Assembly: GCF_900102635.1 (NCBI RefSeq)
Contig: NZ_FMZQ01000006.1
Coordinates: 186,001-250,000 of the forward strand
DNA: 64,000 nucleotides
Direction of reading: 5' to 3'
Origin: Ectopseudomonas chengduensis
GTDB lineage: Bacteria; Pseudomonadota; Gammaproteobacteria; Pseudomonadales; Pseudomonadaceae
This document shows positions 8,209-16,351 of the stretch, piece by piece. The translations under genes and the position numbers were made by a program. The notes beneath the pieces are model-generated. The model searched no databases. It had not been told where the DNA came from and saw nothing but the letters and a program-made list of their open reading frames with translations. Position 1 is the first letter of the stretch, and each line of letters starts with the position of its first letter.

Positions 8209-8955
8209 TTAGCGCGTGCGGCGCAACTGTCGCGGGGTCATGCTGAGATGGCGAGAGAGGGCAGCGGTGAAGGCGCTTTGCGAGCTGTAGCCGACCCGTG
8301 CGGCGATTTCGCCAACAGCCAGGTCGCTGCCACGCAGTAGTTGCTCGGCCAGGCGCAGGCGCCGTTGGCGGATATGCTCCATGGGCGTGCTGCCGGTCTC
8401 GGCGAGGAAGCGGGCATGGAAGCGCGCCACCGACAGACCGGCCAGGCGAGCCAGATCTGCCACCTGCAGCGGATGCGCCGCGTGCTGCTCGATATAGCGA
8501 TCCAGGGCGGCCATCGGCAAGCCGGGCGTCTCGGCATGCTGGCGGCTGCAGGCCAGGCTGCCGAGCAGCAGAGCTGCACCCTGGCCGGCGATGATCGGGT
8601 CATTGATCGGGCTGCTGGCCAGCCAGTTGAGCAACTGCCCCTGCGAGGGATCGAGTTGCAGGGCGTTGGGCTTGTCCAGCAAACGCTGGATATCGCCCGC
8701 ATGGTGGCCGAGCTGGCGTTCCAGCCAGTCGTTGGCCGGCAGATCCAGTACCAGACACTGGCTGCCCCGTGGGCTGCCGCAGGTATGGCGCGCTTCGGCC
8801 GGCACTACGGCCAGGTGATGGCGCAGCACCTGACTGCCCTGGCCGTCCACTTCGAATTGCAGCTCGCCAGCCAGGCCGAACACCAGTTGTGCGTGGTCGT
8901 GGCTATGGCTGAGCACTTCGTGGCTGTAATGACGCAGGGACAGGATCGGGAGCAT
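8209..8955 (-). CDS. AraC family regulator with cupin sensor
   Basis: 248 residues from the ATG at 8955, which has GAGGAA eight bases in front; a longer frame to 9060 would run through the Pho box region and lacks that support. N-terminal cupin (about 1-95, HYSHEVLSHSHDHAQLVFGL, a metal- or ligand-binding beta barrel) and C-terminal double helix-turn-helix (about 150-248, QVADLARLAGLSVARFHARF and AVGEIAARVGYSSQSAFTAA). Divergent from plcP. From memory PA3220 in PAO1 is in this position. Target genes are unknown; control of the divergent glycolipid genes is possible but unproven. Confidence 0.9.
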   Translation of the reverse strand: MLPILSLRHYSHEVLSHSHDHAQLVFGLAGELQFEVDGQGSQVLRHHLAVVPAEARHTCGSPRGSQCLVLDLPANDWLERQLGHHAGDIQRLLDKPNALQLDPSQGQLLNWLASSPINDPIIAGQGAALLLGSLACSRQHAETPGLPMAALDRYIEQHAAHPLQVADLARLAGLSVARFHARFLAETGSTPMEHIRQRRLRLAEQLLRGSDLAVGEIAARVGYSSQSAFTAALSRHLSMTPRQLRRTR

Positions 8956-9029
8956 GGCAGTTTCCTCGGCAACCGCCGGAGTGTAACGCCTGGGCCGGGG
9001 CACTGCTGCGTCATTGAACGGTCTTTTTC

Positions 9030-9047
9030 CTGTCATATGCTTTTCAC
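9030..9047 (+). promoter_or_regulatory. Pho box upstream of plcP-agt1
   Basis: CTGTCAT, four bases (ATGC), then TTTTCAC. The first heptamer is the PhoB consensus and the second matches CTGTCAT/CTGTAAC-type repeats at most positions; the 11-base period is right. It sits 43 bases before the plcP ATG. A TCTAAA at 9066-9071 could be the -10 but is a bit far. In P. aeruginosa this gene pair is induced by phosphate starvation, which fits. Confidence 0.75.
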
Positions 9048-9089
9048 CGCGACCCCTCAAGCTCGTCTAAACCCAGCCGGAGGTCGCCC

Positions 9090-9902
9090 ATGACCAGCGC
9101 CCAGCTCGCCAAGCCCAGCCGCAAGCAACGAGTCCGCACCCTGTGGATTTCCGACGTCCACCTCGGCACGCGTGACTGCCAGGCCGAACACCTGGCGGCC
9201 TTTCTCAAGCGCTATCACGCTGATCGCATCTATCTGGTGGGCGACATCATCGACGGCTGGAAACTGCGCGGTGGCATCTACTGGCCGCAGGCGCACACCA
9301 ACGTCATCCGTCGTTTGCTGACCATGAGCAAGCGCGGTACCGAGGTCATCTACGTCACCGGCAACCATGACGAGTTTCTGCGTCGTTACTCCAGCCTGCT
9401 GCTGGGCAACATCCAGTTGGTCGACGAGGCGGTGCACGTCACTGCCGATGGCCGGCAATTGCTGGTGATCCATGGCGATCAGTTCGATGTGATAACCCGG
9501 TATCACCGCTGGCTGGCCTTCCTCGGTGATTCGGCTTACGAATTCACCCTAACCCTCAACCGCTGGCTCAATCACTGGCGCAGCCGCTGGGGCTATGGCT
9601 ACTGGTCGCTGTCGGCGTACCTCAAGCACAAGGTCAAGACCGCGGTGAACTTCATCAGCGACTTTGAGGAGGCCATCGCTCACGAGTGCGTCAAGCGCGG
9701 CCTGCAGGGCGTGGTCTGTGGCCATATTCACCATGCCGAGATTCGCCAGGTGAGTGGTGTGGAATACATGAACTGCGGCGACTGGGTGGAATCCTGCACA
9801 GCACTGATCGAGCACTGGGATGGGCAGATCGAGCTCTATCGTCTGGCCGAGGCGCAACTGGCCAGCGAGGAGCGGGCCGTCGCCCTCGAGACCGGCGCAT
9901 GA
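9090..9902 (+). CDS. plcP: PlcP-type phospholipase C metallophosphoesterase
   Basis: 270-residue calcineurin-like phosphoesterase, related to LpxH (UDP-2,3-diacylglucosamine hydrolase). All metal motifs are visible: SDVHLGT (22-28), GDIIDGW, GNHDE, a later GDQFD and GHIHHAE. GGAGG lies seven bases before the ATG. Context decides the call: it is coupled by a four-base overlap to a glycosyltransferase, next to cyaB, as PA3219 (PlcP) and PA3218 (Agt1) in PAO1. There PlcP strips headgroups from phospholipids to give diacylglycerol for glycolipids when phosphate is scarce. The Pho box in front supports this. A housekeeping LpxH is expected elsewhere in the genome. Confidence 0.85.
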   Translation: MTSAQLAKPSRKQRVRTLWISDVHLGTRDCQAEHLAAFLKRYHADRIYLVGDIIDGWKLRGGIYWPQAHTNVIRRLLTMSKRGTEVIYVTGNHDEFLRRYSSLLLGNIQLVDEAVHVTADGRQLLVIHGDQFDVITRYHRWLAFLGDSAYEFTLTLNRWLNHWRSRWGYGYWSLSAYLKHKVKTAVNFISDFEEAIAHECVKRGLQGVVCGHIHHAEIRQVSGVEYMNCGDWVESCTALIEHWDGQIELYRLAEAQLASEERAVALETGA

Positions 9903-10927
9903 GGATACTGATCGTCTCCGACGCCTGGGCGCCTCAGGTCAATGGTGTGGTCACCAGCCTGGCCGCGCTGGTCGGCGAACTGCGTGGGTTAGGTCATCAG
10001 GTCAAGCTGCTGTCGCCCGCCGATTTTCGCGCCGTGCCGTGCCCCACTTATCCGGAGATTCCGCTGGTGTGGGATCTGTGGCGCGTCGGTGCGGCGATTC
10101 GCAACTTTCGTCCTGGCTGCGTGCACCTCGCTACCGAGGGGCCGTTGGGGTGGGCAGCGCGGCGTTGGCTGGTCAAGCGTGGGCTGGCGTTTTCCACGGC
10201 GATCCATACGCGTTTTCCGGAGTACGTCAGCACGCGCTGGCCGTGGATTGCGCCGCGCTTCGGTTATGCCTTTCTACGCGCCTTCCATCGCCCCAGCCAA
10301 GCCGTGCTGGTGACCACCGAGCGGTTGCGCGAGGAGTTCGCCAGTTGGGCTCTACAACGGCTGCAACTGTGGCGCAAAGGGGTGGATACCCGGCTGTTTC
10401 GGCCGGACGAGACGCGTCCACGACCTGTGCGACCGGTGTTTCTCTACGTCGGACGCATCGCTCCGGAAAAGAACCTGCAGGCCTTTCTCGATCTGGACCT
10501 GCCGGGGGAGAAACGTGTGGTCGGTGACGGCCCGCAGCGTGAGGCGTTGCAACAGCAGTATCCGCTGGTGCGCTTTCTCGGCTACCGCCATGGCCAGGCG
10601 TTGGCCGAGGCTTATCAGGATGCCTCGGTGCTGGTCTTCCCCTCGCGTACCGATACCTATGGGCTGGTGATGCTGGAAGCGCTGGCTTGCGGTACGCCGG
10701 TGGCTGCGTTTCCCGTGGCCGGGCCACTGGATGTGCTGCAGCAGGGGCTCAGCGGGGTAATGGCCGAGGATTTACACGCTGCCTGCCTTGCTGCGCTGGA
10801 GTTGGATCGTAAGCGTTGCGCGGAATTGGCGGCAGCGCAGTCCTGGCGCGCTTCGGCGCTGGAGTTTCTGGCGTTGCAGCCGCTGATCGATGGTGAGTCG
10901 GCGTTGACCGAGGCACTGGAGGCGTAG
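9899..10927 (+). CDS. agt1: Diacylglycerol glycosyltransferase Agt1-like (GT4)
   Basis: 342-residue GT-B enzyme. N-terminal acceptor half opens MRILIVSDAWAPQVNGVVTS; donor half has YVGRIAPEKNLQAFL, GDGPQRE, and FPSRTDTYGLVMLEALACGTPV with the paired glutamates of family GT4. The start ATGA overlaps the plcP stop, so the two proteins are co-produced. In P. aeruginosa the homologue makes monoglucosyldiacylglycerol during phosphate stress. Automatic annotation often calls this type GDP-mannose-dependent alpha-mannosyltransferase; the sugar donor is not decided by sequence alone. Confidence 0.82.
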   Translation: MRILIVSDAWAPQVNGVVTSLAALVGELRGLGHQVKLLSPADFRAVPCPTYPEIPLVWDLWRVGAAIRNFRPGCVHLATEGPLGWAARRWLVKRGLAFSTAIHTRFPEYVSTRWPWIAPRFGYAFLRAFHRPSQAVLVTTERLREEFASWALQRLQLWRKGVDTRLFRPDETRPRPVRPVFLYVGRIAPEKNLQAFLDLDLPGEKRVVGDGPQREALQQQYPLVRFLGYRHGQALAEAYQDASVLVFPSRTDTYGLVMLEALACGTPVAAFPVAGPLDVLQQGLSGVMAEDLHAACLAALELDRKRCAELAAAQSWRASALEFLALQPLIDGESALTEALEA

Positions 10928-11048
10928 GGCGTACTCGCGAAGCAGTACGCCGCCGTACGTGTGGAGCACCGGAAAGCGGCGGACTGTTCGCTTCGCTCCT
11001 GAGTCCGCCCTACGGGCTACGAGCGGCCGACGTTCCGATCCGCCCTAC
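10928..11048. repeat. GTAGGGCGGA-type intergenic repeat region
   Basis: Contains GCGTACTCGCGAAGCAGTACGC (hairpin, about 10929-10950) and, read on the minus strand, GTAGGGCGGATCGGAACG followed by GTAGGGCGGACTCAGGAGCG. The AGCGAAGCGAACAGTCCGCC part pairs with GGCGGACT. This is a dispersed repeat type seen after many gammaproteobacterial genes. It lies between the convergent agt1 and cyaB genes and may end transcription from both. Confidence 0.6.
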
Positions 11049-11060
11049 ACCTCGGTGTCC

Positions 11061-12449
11061 TTACAGAATTACCTTGTCACGCAGCTTCTCGGCGGCCTGG
11101 TTGAGCGCCTGGATCACCCGTTCCTTGTCGAAGTTCTGAATGCCATTGGTGTCCAGGTACATGGAGAAGCCCGGCAGTTCGTGCTCGACGTAGCTGGAGG
11201 TGGCGCCCAGGTCGCGGCGGAAGTCCACCACCTGGTAGATCTGCACGGGGCGGGTGAAGCCCTTGACGGCGATCTGGCCCTTGTCGCGGCACATGATCAC
11301 GTCCTTGACCAGCGAATAAGTCTCGTGGGAGATCAGGATTTCGCCGGATTCGGCAGCGCTTTCCAGGCGGCTGGCAAGGTTCACGTCGCGACCGATGATG
11401 GTGTAATCCATACGCGTGTCGGCGCCGAAGTTGCCCACCGTGCAGTAGCCGGTGTTGAGGCCCATGCGAATTTCCAGCGGCTTGGTGATGCCCTGGGCGC
11501 GCCACTGCTGGCGCAGCACCTTCATGTGCTTGCGCATGGCGATGGCCATGGAAACTGCCGCCACGGCGTCTTTCTTGGCTCCGTTGCTGCTCGGGTCGCC
11601 GAAGAACACCATGACGCAGTCACCGATGAACTTGTCGATGGTGCCGCCGTATTTCAGGGTGATCTTCGACATTTCGTTGAGGTAGGTGTTGAGCAGGTCG
11701 GTCAGCGCTTCGGCTTCCAGCTCTTCCGACAGCTCGGTGAAACCCTTGATATCGGAGAAGAACACCGTGAGCTTCTTGCGCTGAGTCTCCAAGCGCACGC
11801 TCTTCTTGCCGGTGAAGATCGATTCCCAGACCTGTGGTGACAGGTACTTGGCCAGGTTGCGCGCCAGGCGTGCGGCCTTTTCCTGCTCACGCTTGATCTC
11901 GCTGCGTACCTGAGCCAAGCGCAGGCCCTGCTGGTTGACGAAGTAGGCGGTGATGCAGATGTACAGGGTGGCGAAGAGGATGCTGACCAGCGCCACCAGC
12001 GTCGGCGTGTCGGTATTGGGATGAACCCCAACCAGCGCGGCGCACAGCGCCATGCCGCTGGCGGCCACCAGCAGGCCCAGGCCGAGATAGCGCATGCCAC
12101 CCACCACCAGGGCACTGAAACAGAGAATCAGCAGGAACATCAGGCTGGGCACGGCAGAGAAGCCGAGCAGCACGCAGGCCGCGCCGGCGTGCAGGGCATC
12201 GAAGAACAGCAGGGCGAGGTCGGTCTGCTGCGGATGGTCGCGCTTGAAGCGGCGGCTGAGATTGTGCGCCAGATGAGGGTAGAGCAGGGCGTAGGGCACC
12301 ATCCACAGAATGTCGTAGGCGAAGTGCCCGACATAGGTGCCGGCGGCGATGCTGGCGGCCGTGGCTATATAGGCCAGTACGCGCGAATAGTATTCGCGCA
12401 ACGGCGGCGTCGGTAGCCCGTTGGCGCGGCTGATGGTTGCTGGCTTCAT
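11061..12449 (-). CDS. cyaB: Class III adenylate cyclase with MASE2 domain
   Basis: Makes cAMP, which drives Vfr-dependent virulence genes in P. aeruginosa. 462 residues from the ATG at 12449 (PAO1 CyaB is about 463). N-terminal MASE2 membrane domain (about 20-170, six hydrophobic helices), short coiled linker, then the catalytic domain (about 235-430). Metal aspartates are in FFSDIKGFT and FIGDCVMVFFGD; the transition-state residues fit MDYTIIGRDVNLASRLES (Asn and Arg). The longer frame up to 12569 reads through non-conserved sequence and is not used. Neighbours plcP-agt1 on one side agree with PA3217. Confidence 0.95.
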   Translation of the reverse strand: MKPATISRANGLPTPPLREYYSRVLAYIATAASIAAGTYVGHFAYDILWMVPYALLYPHLAHNLSRRFKRDHPQQTDLALLFFDALHAGAACVLLGFSAVPSLMFLLILCFSALVVGGMRYLGLGLLVAASGMALCAALVGVHPNTDTPTLVALVSILFATLYICITAYFVNQQGLRLAQVRSEIKREQEKAARLARNLAKYLSPQVWESIFTGKKSVRLETQRKKLTVFFSDIKGFTELSEELEAEALTDLLNTYLNEMSKITLKYGGTIDKFIGDCVMVFFGDPSSNGAKKDAVAAVSMAIAMRKHMKVLRQQWRAQGITKPLEIRMGLNTGYCTVGNFGADTRMDYTIIGRDVNLASRLESAAESGEILISHETYSLVKDVIMCRDKGQIAVKGFTRPVQIYQVVDFRRDLGATSSYVEHELPGFSMYLDTNGIQNFDKERVIQALNQAAEKLRDKVIL

Positions 12450-12607
12450 CTGCTGGAACTGTCCCTGCTGGATTTCTGGCGTCTCTGCTGGACGCCTGGC
12501 TGGTCTGCAAGACCTGAGCCAGAGGCTCGCTGGGCGGGGATCATAACCAAGGGGGTGGCGGCCAGCCAAGCATGGCCGCCGAACGGTGGCGCAACAGTGG
12601 CCAGCGG

Positions 12608-13195
12608 TCAGGCGCTGGTATTGTCCATTGCAGCCAGATAGATGGAGTTCTTCGGCCGGGCGAACACGCGCTGCAGCATGGGCTCGAAGAAGCTCAATGG
12701 CAGGCTTTCATAGCCGGGGTCGAAGGCAGCCGCATCGTACTTGGCGCAGAACTCGATGGTCGCCTGGTATTGCGGGTGATCCTTGAACTGCTCGCGCAGG
12801 TGGCGATCCATGCCCAGGTGATGGAAGAAGTAATAGCCCTGGAAAATGCCATGCTTCTCCACCATCCAGTGATTCTCGGCACTGACGAAAGGCTTGAGGA
12901 TGGCTGCGGCAATATCTGGGTGGTTGTAGCTGCCGAGGGTATCGCCGATGTCATGCAGCAGCGCGCAGATCACGTACTCCTCGTCGCGGCCGTCGTGATA
13001 GGCGCGGGTGGCGGTTTGCAGCGAGTGGGTCAGGCGGTCCACCGGAAAGCCTCCGAAATCGCCGTCGAGCAGACGCAGGTGGTCGAGGATGCGGGCTGGC
13101 AACTGAGCGGCATAGGCGGCGAAGTCCTGGGCGATGATGGCCCAGTCCTCGACCTGGCCGTCTTGCATATGGGTGAAGCGGGCGCGGCTATTCAT
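12608..13195 (-). CDS. HD-domain protein, PhnZ/MIOX-like
   Basis: 195 residues. The order of putative metal ligands resembles the mixed-valence diiron HD oxygenases (PhnZ, inositol oxygenase): H57 in THSLQTA, H81-D82 in ALLHDIGD, H92 in SYNHPDIAAAIL, H115 in MVEKHGIFQGYYF, and a late Asp in FCAKYDAAAFDP. Classic HD phosphohydrolases have fewer ligands. No phosphonate genes lie nearby, so an oxygenase substrate cannot be guessed; it could still be a phosphohydrolase. Start at 13195 has GAGAAA upstream. Confidence 0.8.
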   Translation of the reverse strand: MNSRARFTHMQDGQVEDWAIIAQDFAAYAAQLPARILDHLRLLDGDFGGFPVDRLTHSLQTATRAYHDGRDEEYVICALLHDIGDTLGSYNHPDIAAAILKPFVSAENHWMVEKHGIFQGYYFFHHLGMDRHLREQFKDHPQYQATIEFCAKYDAAAFDPGYESLPLSFFEPMLQRVFARPKNSIYLAAMDNTSA

Positions 13196-13216
13196 GGTTT
13201 TTCTCGTTCTTGTTGT

Positions 13217-13407
13217 TAGGCTCTGTACGAAAAGTGCCTGCGCATCGGTGATGCTGCGTTAAAAACAGGCTGGAACGCCAGCCCGGTCAAATGCTCATTT
13301 ACAGCACGTAAACTCGAGCGCGAGCCCAGTCCGTTCTTCGCCTGTTTTTGCGGGGCCGCCATCGGTATTGCCTGACCTTTGCTCGACGACTTTTCGTACA
13401 GGCCCTA
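13217..13407. repeat. Structured dispersed repeat, copy A
   Basis: 191 bases bounded by 19-base inverted ends (TAGGCTCTGTACGAAAAGT, two mismatches). Inside are AAAAACAGGC (13261-13270) with GCCTGTTTTT (13340-13349), a hairpin TTTAC/GTAAA (13298-13312) and a hairpin CTCG/CGAG (13313-13324), then GCGGGGCCGCCATCGGTATTGCC. Related to copies at 21069-21222 (inverted) and 22804-22976. It lies between the DUF962 gene and the HD gene. Short spurious reading frames cross it and were ignored. Confidence 0.85.
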
Positions 13408-13425
13408 GTGTGAGCAGCCAGGTTC

Positions 13426-13743
13426 TTAGAAACGGATACGGCCGGTGAAGGCATCCTTGAGCATCACCCAATCGCCCATCAGGCTGTACAGCGGATAGTC
13501 GAAGGTGGCTGGTCGGTTCTTTTCGAAGACGAAGTGGCCGACCCAGGCGAAGCCATAACCGGCCAGCGGCATGGCCAGCAGCCACAGCCATTGTTGGCTG
13601 AGCAGGGCGTAGGCGAGGATCGCCAGCACCAGCAGGCTGCCGGCATAGTGCAGGCGGCGGCATACGGGGTTGCTGTGTTCCTGCAGGTAATAGGGGTAGA
13701 ACTCGGCGAAGCTCTGGTAGCGTTCGGTGGTCTGGGCGGTCAT
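13426..13743 (-). CDS. DUF962 / Mpo1-like membrane protein
   Basis: 105 residues from the ATG at 13743, which has a perfect AGGAGGT seven bases upstream. Conserved histidines of the family are visible: LQEHSNPVCRRLHYAGS near residue 20 and WVGHFVFEKNRPATF near 70, with hydrophobic helices between and after them. The yeast relative Mpo1 is an Fe-dependent dioxygenase that alpha-oxidises 2-hydroxy fatty acids. The family assignment is firm; that this bacterial protein has the same activity is an inference. Confidence 0.88.
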   Translation of the reverse strand: MTAQTTERYQSFAEFYPYYLQEHSNPVCRRLHYAGSLLVLAILAYALLSQQWLWLLAMPLAGYGFAWVGHFVFEKNRPATFDYPLYSLMGDWVMLKDAFTGRIRF

Positions 13744-13873
13744 GGCGCACCTCCTGTTATTGTTACCTACAAGTCTAGACCTGCTGTCTCCGTGGGCCAC
13801 TGACTTAAGGTGCCAGTCTAGTATCCTTGCGCCGCCAACCATGGCCTTGCTGATTGATCACAAGAACAAGACG

Positions 13874-14884
13874 ATGAGCGAAAGAACCACATCCTCCAAC
13901 TGGGCCTTGGCCATCGTGCAGGCGCTGGAGCTGGGCGGCGTAGACTGCACCAGCCTGTTCGCCGAACTGGGCATGGATTACGCCGCGCTGAACAACCCCG
14001 ATGCGCGCTTCCCGCAGGACGGCATGACCCGTCTGTGGCAGCGCGCCGTGGCGCTGTCGGGCAACCCGGCGATCGGCCTGAACATGGCGCAAGTGGTGCG
14101 CCCGGCGTCCTTCCATGTGGTGGGTTATGCACTGATGTCCAGCCGCAACCTGCGTGATGGCTTCACCCGTCTGGTGCGCTACCAGCGCATCATCGGCGAA
14201 GGCGCGGACCTGAATTTTTTGCCGCAACCCGACGGCTATGCGCTGACTCTAGCCATTCATGGCGACCGCCTGCCGCCGGCCCGGCAGAGTGCCGAGGCGT
14301 CCCTGGCGTACTGCCTAGCCTTTTGCCGCTGGATGACCGGCAAGCCCATTCGCCCGCGCGAGATTCGCCTGCAAGGTCCGCCACCTGCCGACCTGGCGCC
14401 CTACCAGCAGGTGTTTCAAGCACCGTTGAAGTTCAATGCCGAGCACTACGGGTTGATCTTCGAGCGTGGGGATCTGGAAGCGCCATTGCCCAGTGCCAAT
14501 GAGGCGCTGGCGCAACTGCATGACCGTTTTGCCGGCGAATACCTGGCGCGTTTCTGCAGCAGTCGCGTCACCCATCAGGCACGTCAGGTGCTGTGTCGCC
14601 TTTTGCCTCAGGGCGAGCCGCGGCGTGAAGTGGTGGCGCAAACGCTGCACCTATCGCAGCGTACTCTGCAGCGGCGTCTGCAGGAGGAGGGCACCAGCTA
14701 CCAGCAACTGCTCGATGACACCCGTCGTGAGCTGGCCGAACAGTACCTTGGGCAGGTCGACCTGACTCTGCTGGAGGTCGCCTATCTGTTGGGCTTTGCC
14801 GATCCGAGCAACTTCTTCAGGGCGTTTCGCCGCTGGTTCGGTGAAACGCCTGGTGAGTATCGCAGCCGCCGCGGGCTTGCGTAG
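13874..14884 (+). CDS. AraC family regulator (OruR/ArgR-like domain)
   Basis: 336 residues. N-terminal ligand domain of the arabinose_bd (PF12625) type (about 10-200, with ALELGGVDCTSLFAELGMDY and FHVVGYALMSSRNLRDGFTRL) and a C-terminal AraC helix-turn-helix pair (REVVAQTLHLSQRTLQRRLQ and LLEVAYLLGFADPSNFFRAF). Start chosen at ATG 13874 (MSERTTSSNW); ATG 13841 in frame adds 11 residues and neither has a strong ribosome site. Divergent from the DUF962 gene, convergent with the trkH pair. Effector and targets unknown. Confidence 0.87.
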   Translation: MSERTTSSNWALAIVQALELGGVDCTSLFAELGMDYAALNNPDARFPQDGMTRLWQRAVALSGNPAIGLNMAQVVRPASFHVVGYALMSSRNLRDGFTRLVRYQRIIGEGADLNFLPQPDGYALTLAIHGDRLPPARQSAEASLAYCLAFCRWMTGKPIRPREIRLQGPPPADLAPYQQVFQAPLKFNAEHYGLIFERGDLEAPLPSANEALAQLHDRFAGEYLARFCSSRVTHQARQVLCRLLPQGEPRREVVAQTLHLSQRTLQRRLQEEGTSYQQLLDDTRRELAEQYLGQVDLTLLEVAYLLGFADPSNFFRAFRRWFGETPGEYRSRRGLA

Positions 14885-14893
14885 CTCACCTGC

Positions 14894-16348
14894 TCAGTGA
14901 CGCCAGAAGGCCGGGAACAGCAGCACCAGCACGGTCAGGATTTCCAGGCGCCCGAGCAACATGCCGAAGCTCAGCAGCCACTTGGCCAGATCGGGGATGG
15001 TGGCGTAGTTACCGGCCGGCCCGACCATCTCACCCATGCCTGGGCCAACGCCTGAGACCATCGCCGCAGCGCCGGTCAGGGCAGTGATCCAGTCCACCCC
15101 GCACATCGCCACCGCCAGTGCCAGGGTGGCGATGGTGATGGTGTAGAAGAAGGCGAAAGCGAGGATCGAACGAACGATGTCTTCATCCAGGCGGTGGCGG
15201 TTGTACTGCTGCTTGATCACCGCGCGGGGGTGAATGAGCTGCCTGAGGTTGGCCTTGAGCAGGATATAGGCGACCTGGAAGCGGAAGATCTTCAGGCCGC
15301 CGGCGGTGGAGCCGGAGCAGCCGCCGACGAAACCCAGGTAGAAGAACATCATGCTGGCGAACGGGCCCCACAGGTGGTAGTCGCCCACGGCAAAGCCGGT
15401 GGTGGTCATGATCGAGGTGATGTTCACCGCCACCAGGCGCAGCGCATCGAGCCAGTACAGGTCGGTGGTGAGCCATTTCCAGCCAGCCAGCACGAACCAG
15501 CTGCCCACCAGCAACAGCAGGAAACCACGCACCTGCGCGTCGCGAAACAGTGCACGGTAGTTGCCGCGCAGGGTGCTGACATAGAGCACGAACGGCAGAC
15601 TGCCGAGCACCATCACGACGATGGCGACCCAGTGAATCGCCGGTTCCTGCCATTTGCCCAGTGAAGAGTCGGATGTGGAGAAACCACCGGTGGCGATCGC
15701 CGACATGGCGTGGTTGATCGCATCGAACAGGCCCATGCCAGCCCACCAGAACGCCAGCACCGCGAGTGTGCTCAGGCCGACATAGGCCAGCACCATGTAC
15801 TTGGCGACCATGTGCGAGCGCGGCATGACCTTTTCCGAGCGGTCCGACGACTCGGTCTGGAACAGGCGCATGCCCCCGATGCGCAGGATCGGCAGGATCG
15901 CCACGGCCATGCCGATGAAGCCGATGCCGCCCAGCCAGTGCAGCAGTGAACGCCAGATCAGCGTACCCGGAGACATGTCGTCGAGGCCGCTGAATACGGT
16001 AGCGCCGGTAGCGGTGATGCCGGACATGCTCTCGAAGTACGCGTCGGTGATGCTCGCCCGTTCGGCGAAGATGAATGGCAAGGCGGCGAAGATCGACACC
16101 ATCACCCAGCTTGACACCGTCAGCATGTACATGTCGCGGGGGCGCAGTTGCGTTTGTTGGGGTCTGCCCTGCGCGATCATGGCGATGCCGGTGAGCGCGG
16201 TGATCAGGCTCGACCAGAGAAAGGCATTGATGCCCTGCGGCTGCTCGAAGATCAACAGGGTGATCACCGGTACCAGCATGCTCAGCGCCAGGGTGACGAG
16301 GAAGATGCCGTTGATGAAGGCGAGGATGCGCAGGCTGGCTAGGGGCAT
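14894..16348 (-). CDS. trkH: TrkH potassium uptake protein, copy 2
   Basis: 484-residue inner-membrane K+ translocating subunit that works with the cytosolic TrkA. The four selectivity-filter loops are present: SGITATGATVFSGLDD, AIATGGFSTSDSS, TTTGFAVGDYHLWGP and VSGVGPGMGEM. Same length as the upstream copy at 16352-17806 and very similar along the whole chain; only three bases separate the two genes, so they are cotranscribed. The copies diverge mainly in the N-terminal helices and filter 1. One is the PA3210 equivalent; which is ancestral is unclear. Confidence 0.93.
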   Translation of the reverse strand: MPLASLRILAFINGIFLVTLALSMLVPVITLLIFEQPQGINAFLWSSLITALTGIAMIAQGRPQQTQLRPRDMYMLTVSSWVMVSIFAALPFIFAERASITDAYFESMSGITATGATVFSGLDDMSPGTLIWRSLLHWLGGIGFIGMAVAILPILRIGGMRLFQTESSDRSEKVMPRSHMVAKYMVLAYVGLSTLAVLAFWWAGMGLFDAINHAMSAIATGGFSTSDSSLGKWQEPAIHWVAIVVMVLGSLPFVLYVSTLRGNYRALFRDAQVRGFLLLLVGSWFVLAGWKWLTTDLYWLDALRLVAVNITSIMTTTGFAVGDYHLWGPFASMMFFYLGFVGGCSGSTAGGLKIFRFQVAYILLKANLRQLIHPRAVIKQQYNRHRLDEDIVRSILAFAFFYTITIATLALAVAMCGVDWITALTGAAAMVSGVGPGMGEMVGPAGNYATIPDLAKWLLSFGMLLGRLEILTVLVLLFPAFWRH

Positions 16349-16351
16349 CGG

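Noticed and set aside
8341..9093. 250-codon plus-strand frame over the AraC gene
   Set aside because: Antisense shadow; the AraC helix-turn-helix motifs and ribosome site are on the minus strand.
13295..13750. Reading frame through repeat A containing NTDGGPAKTGEE
   Set aside because: The same peptide comes from repeat B (22825-23058); it is a translation of the dispersed repeat, not a gene.
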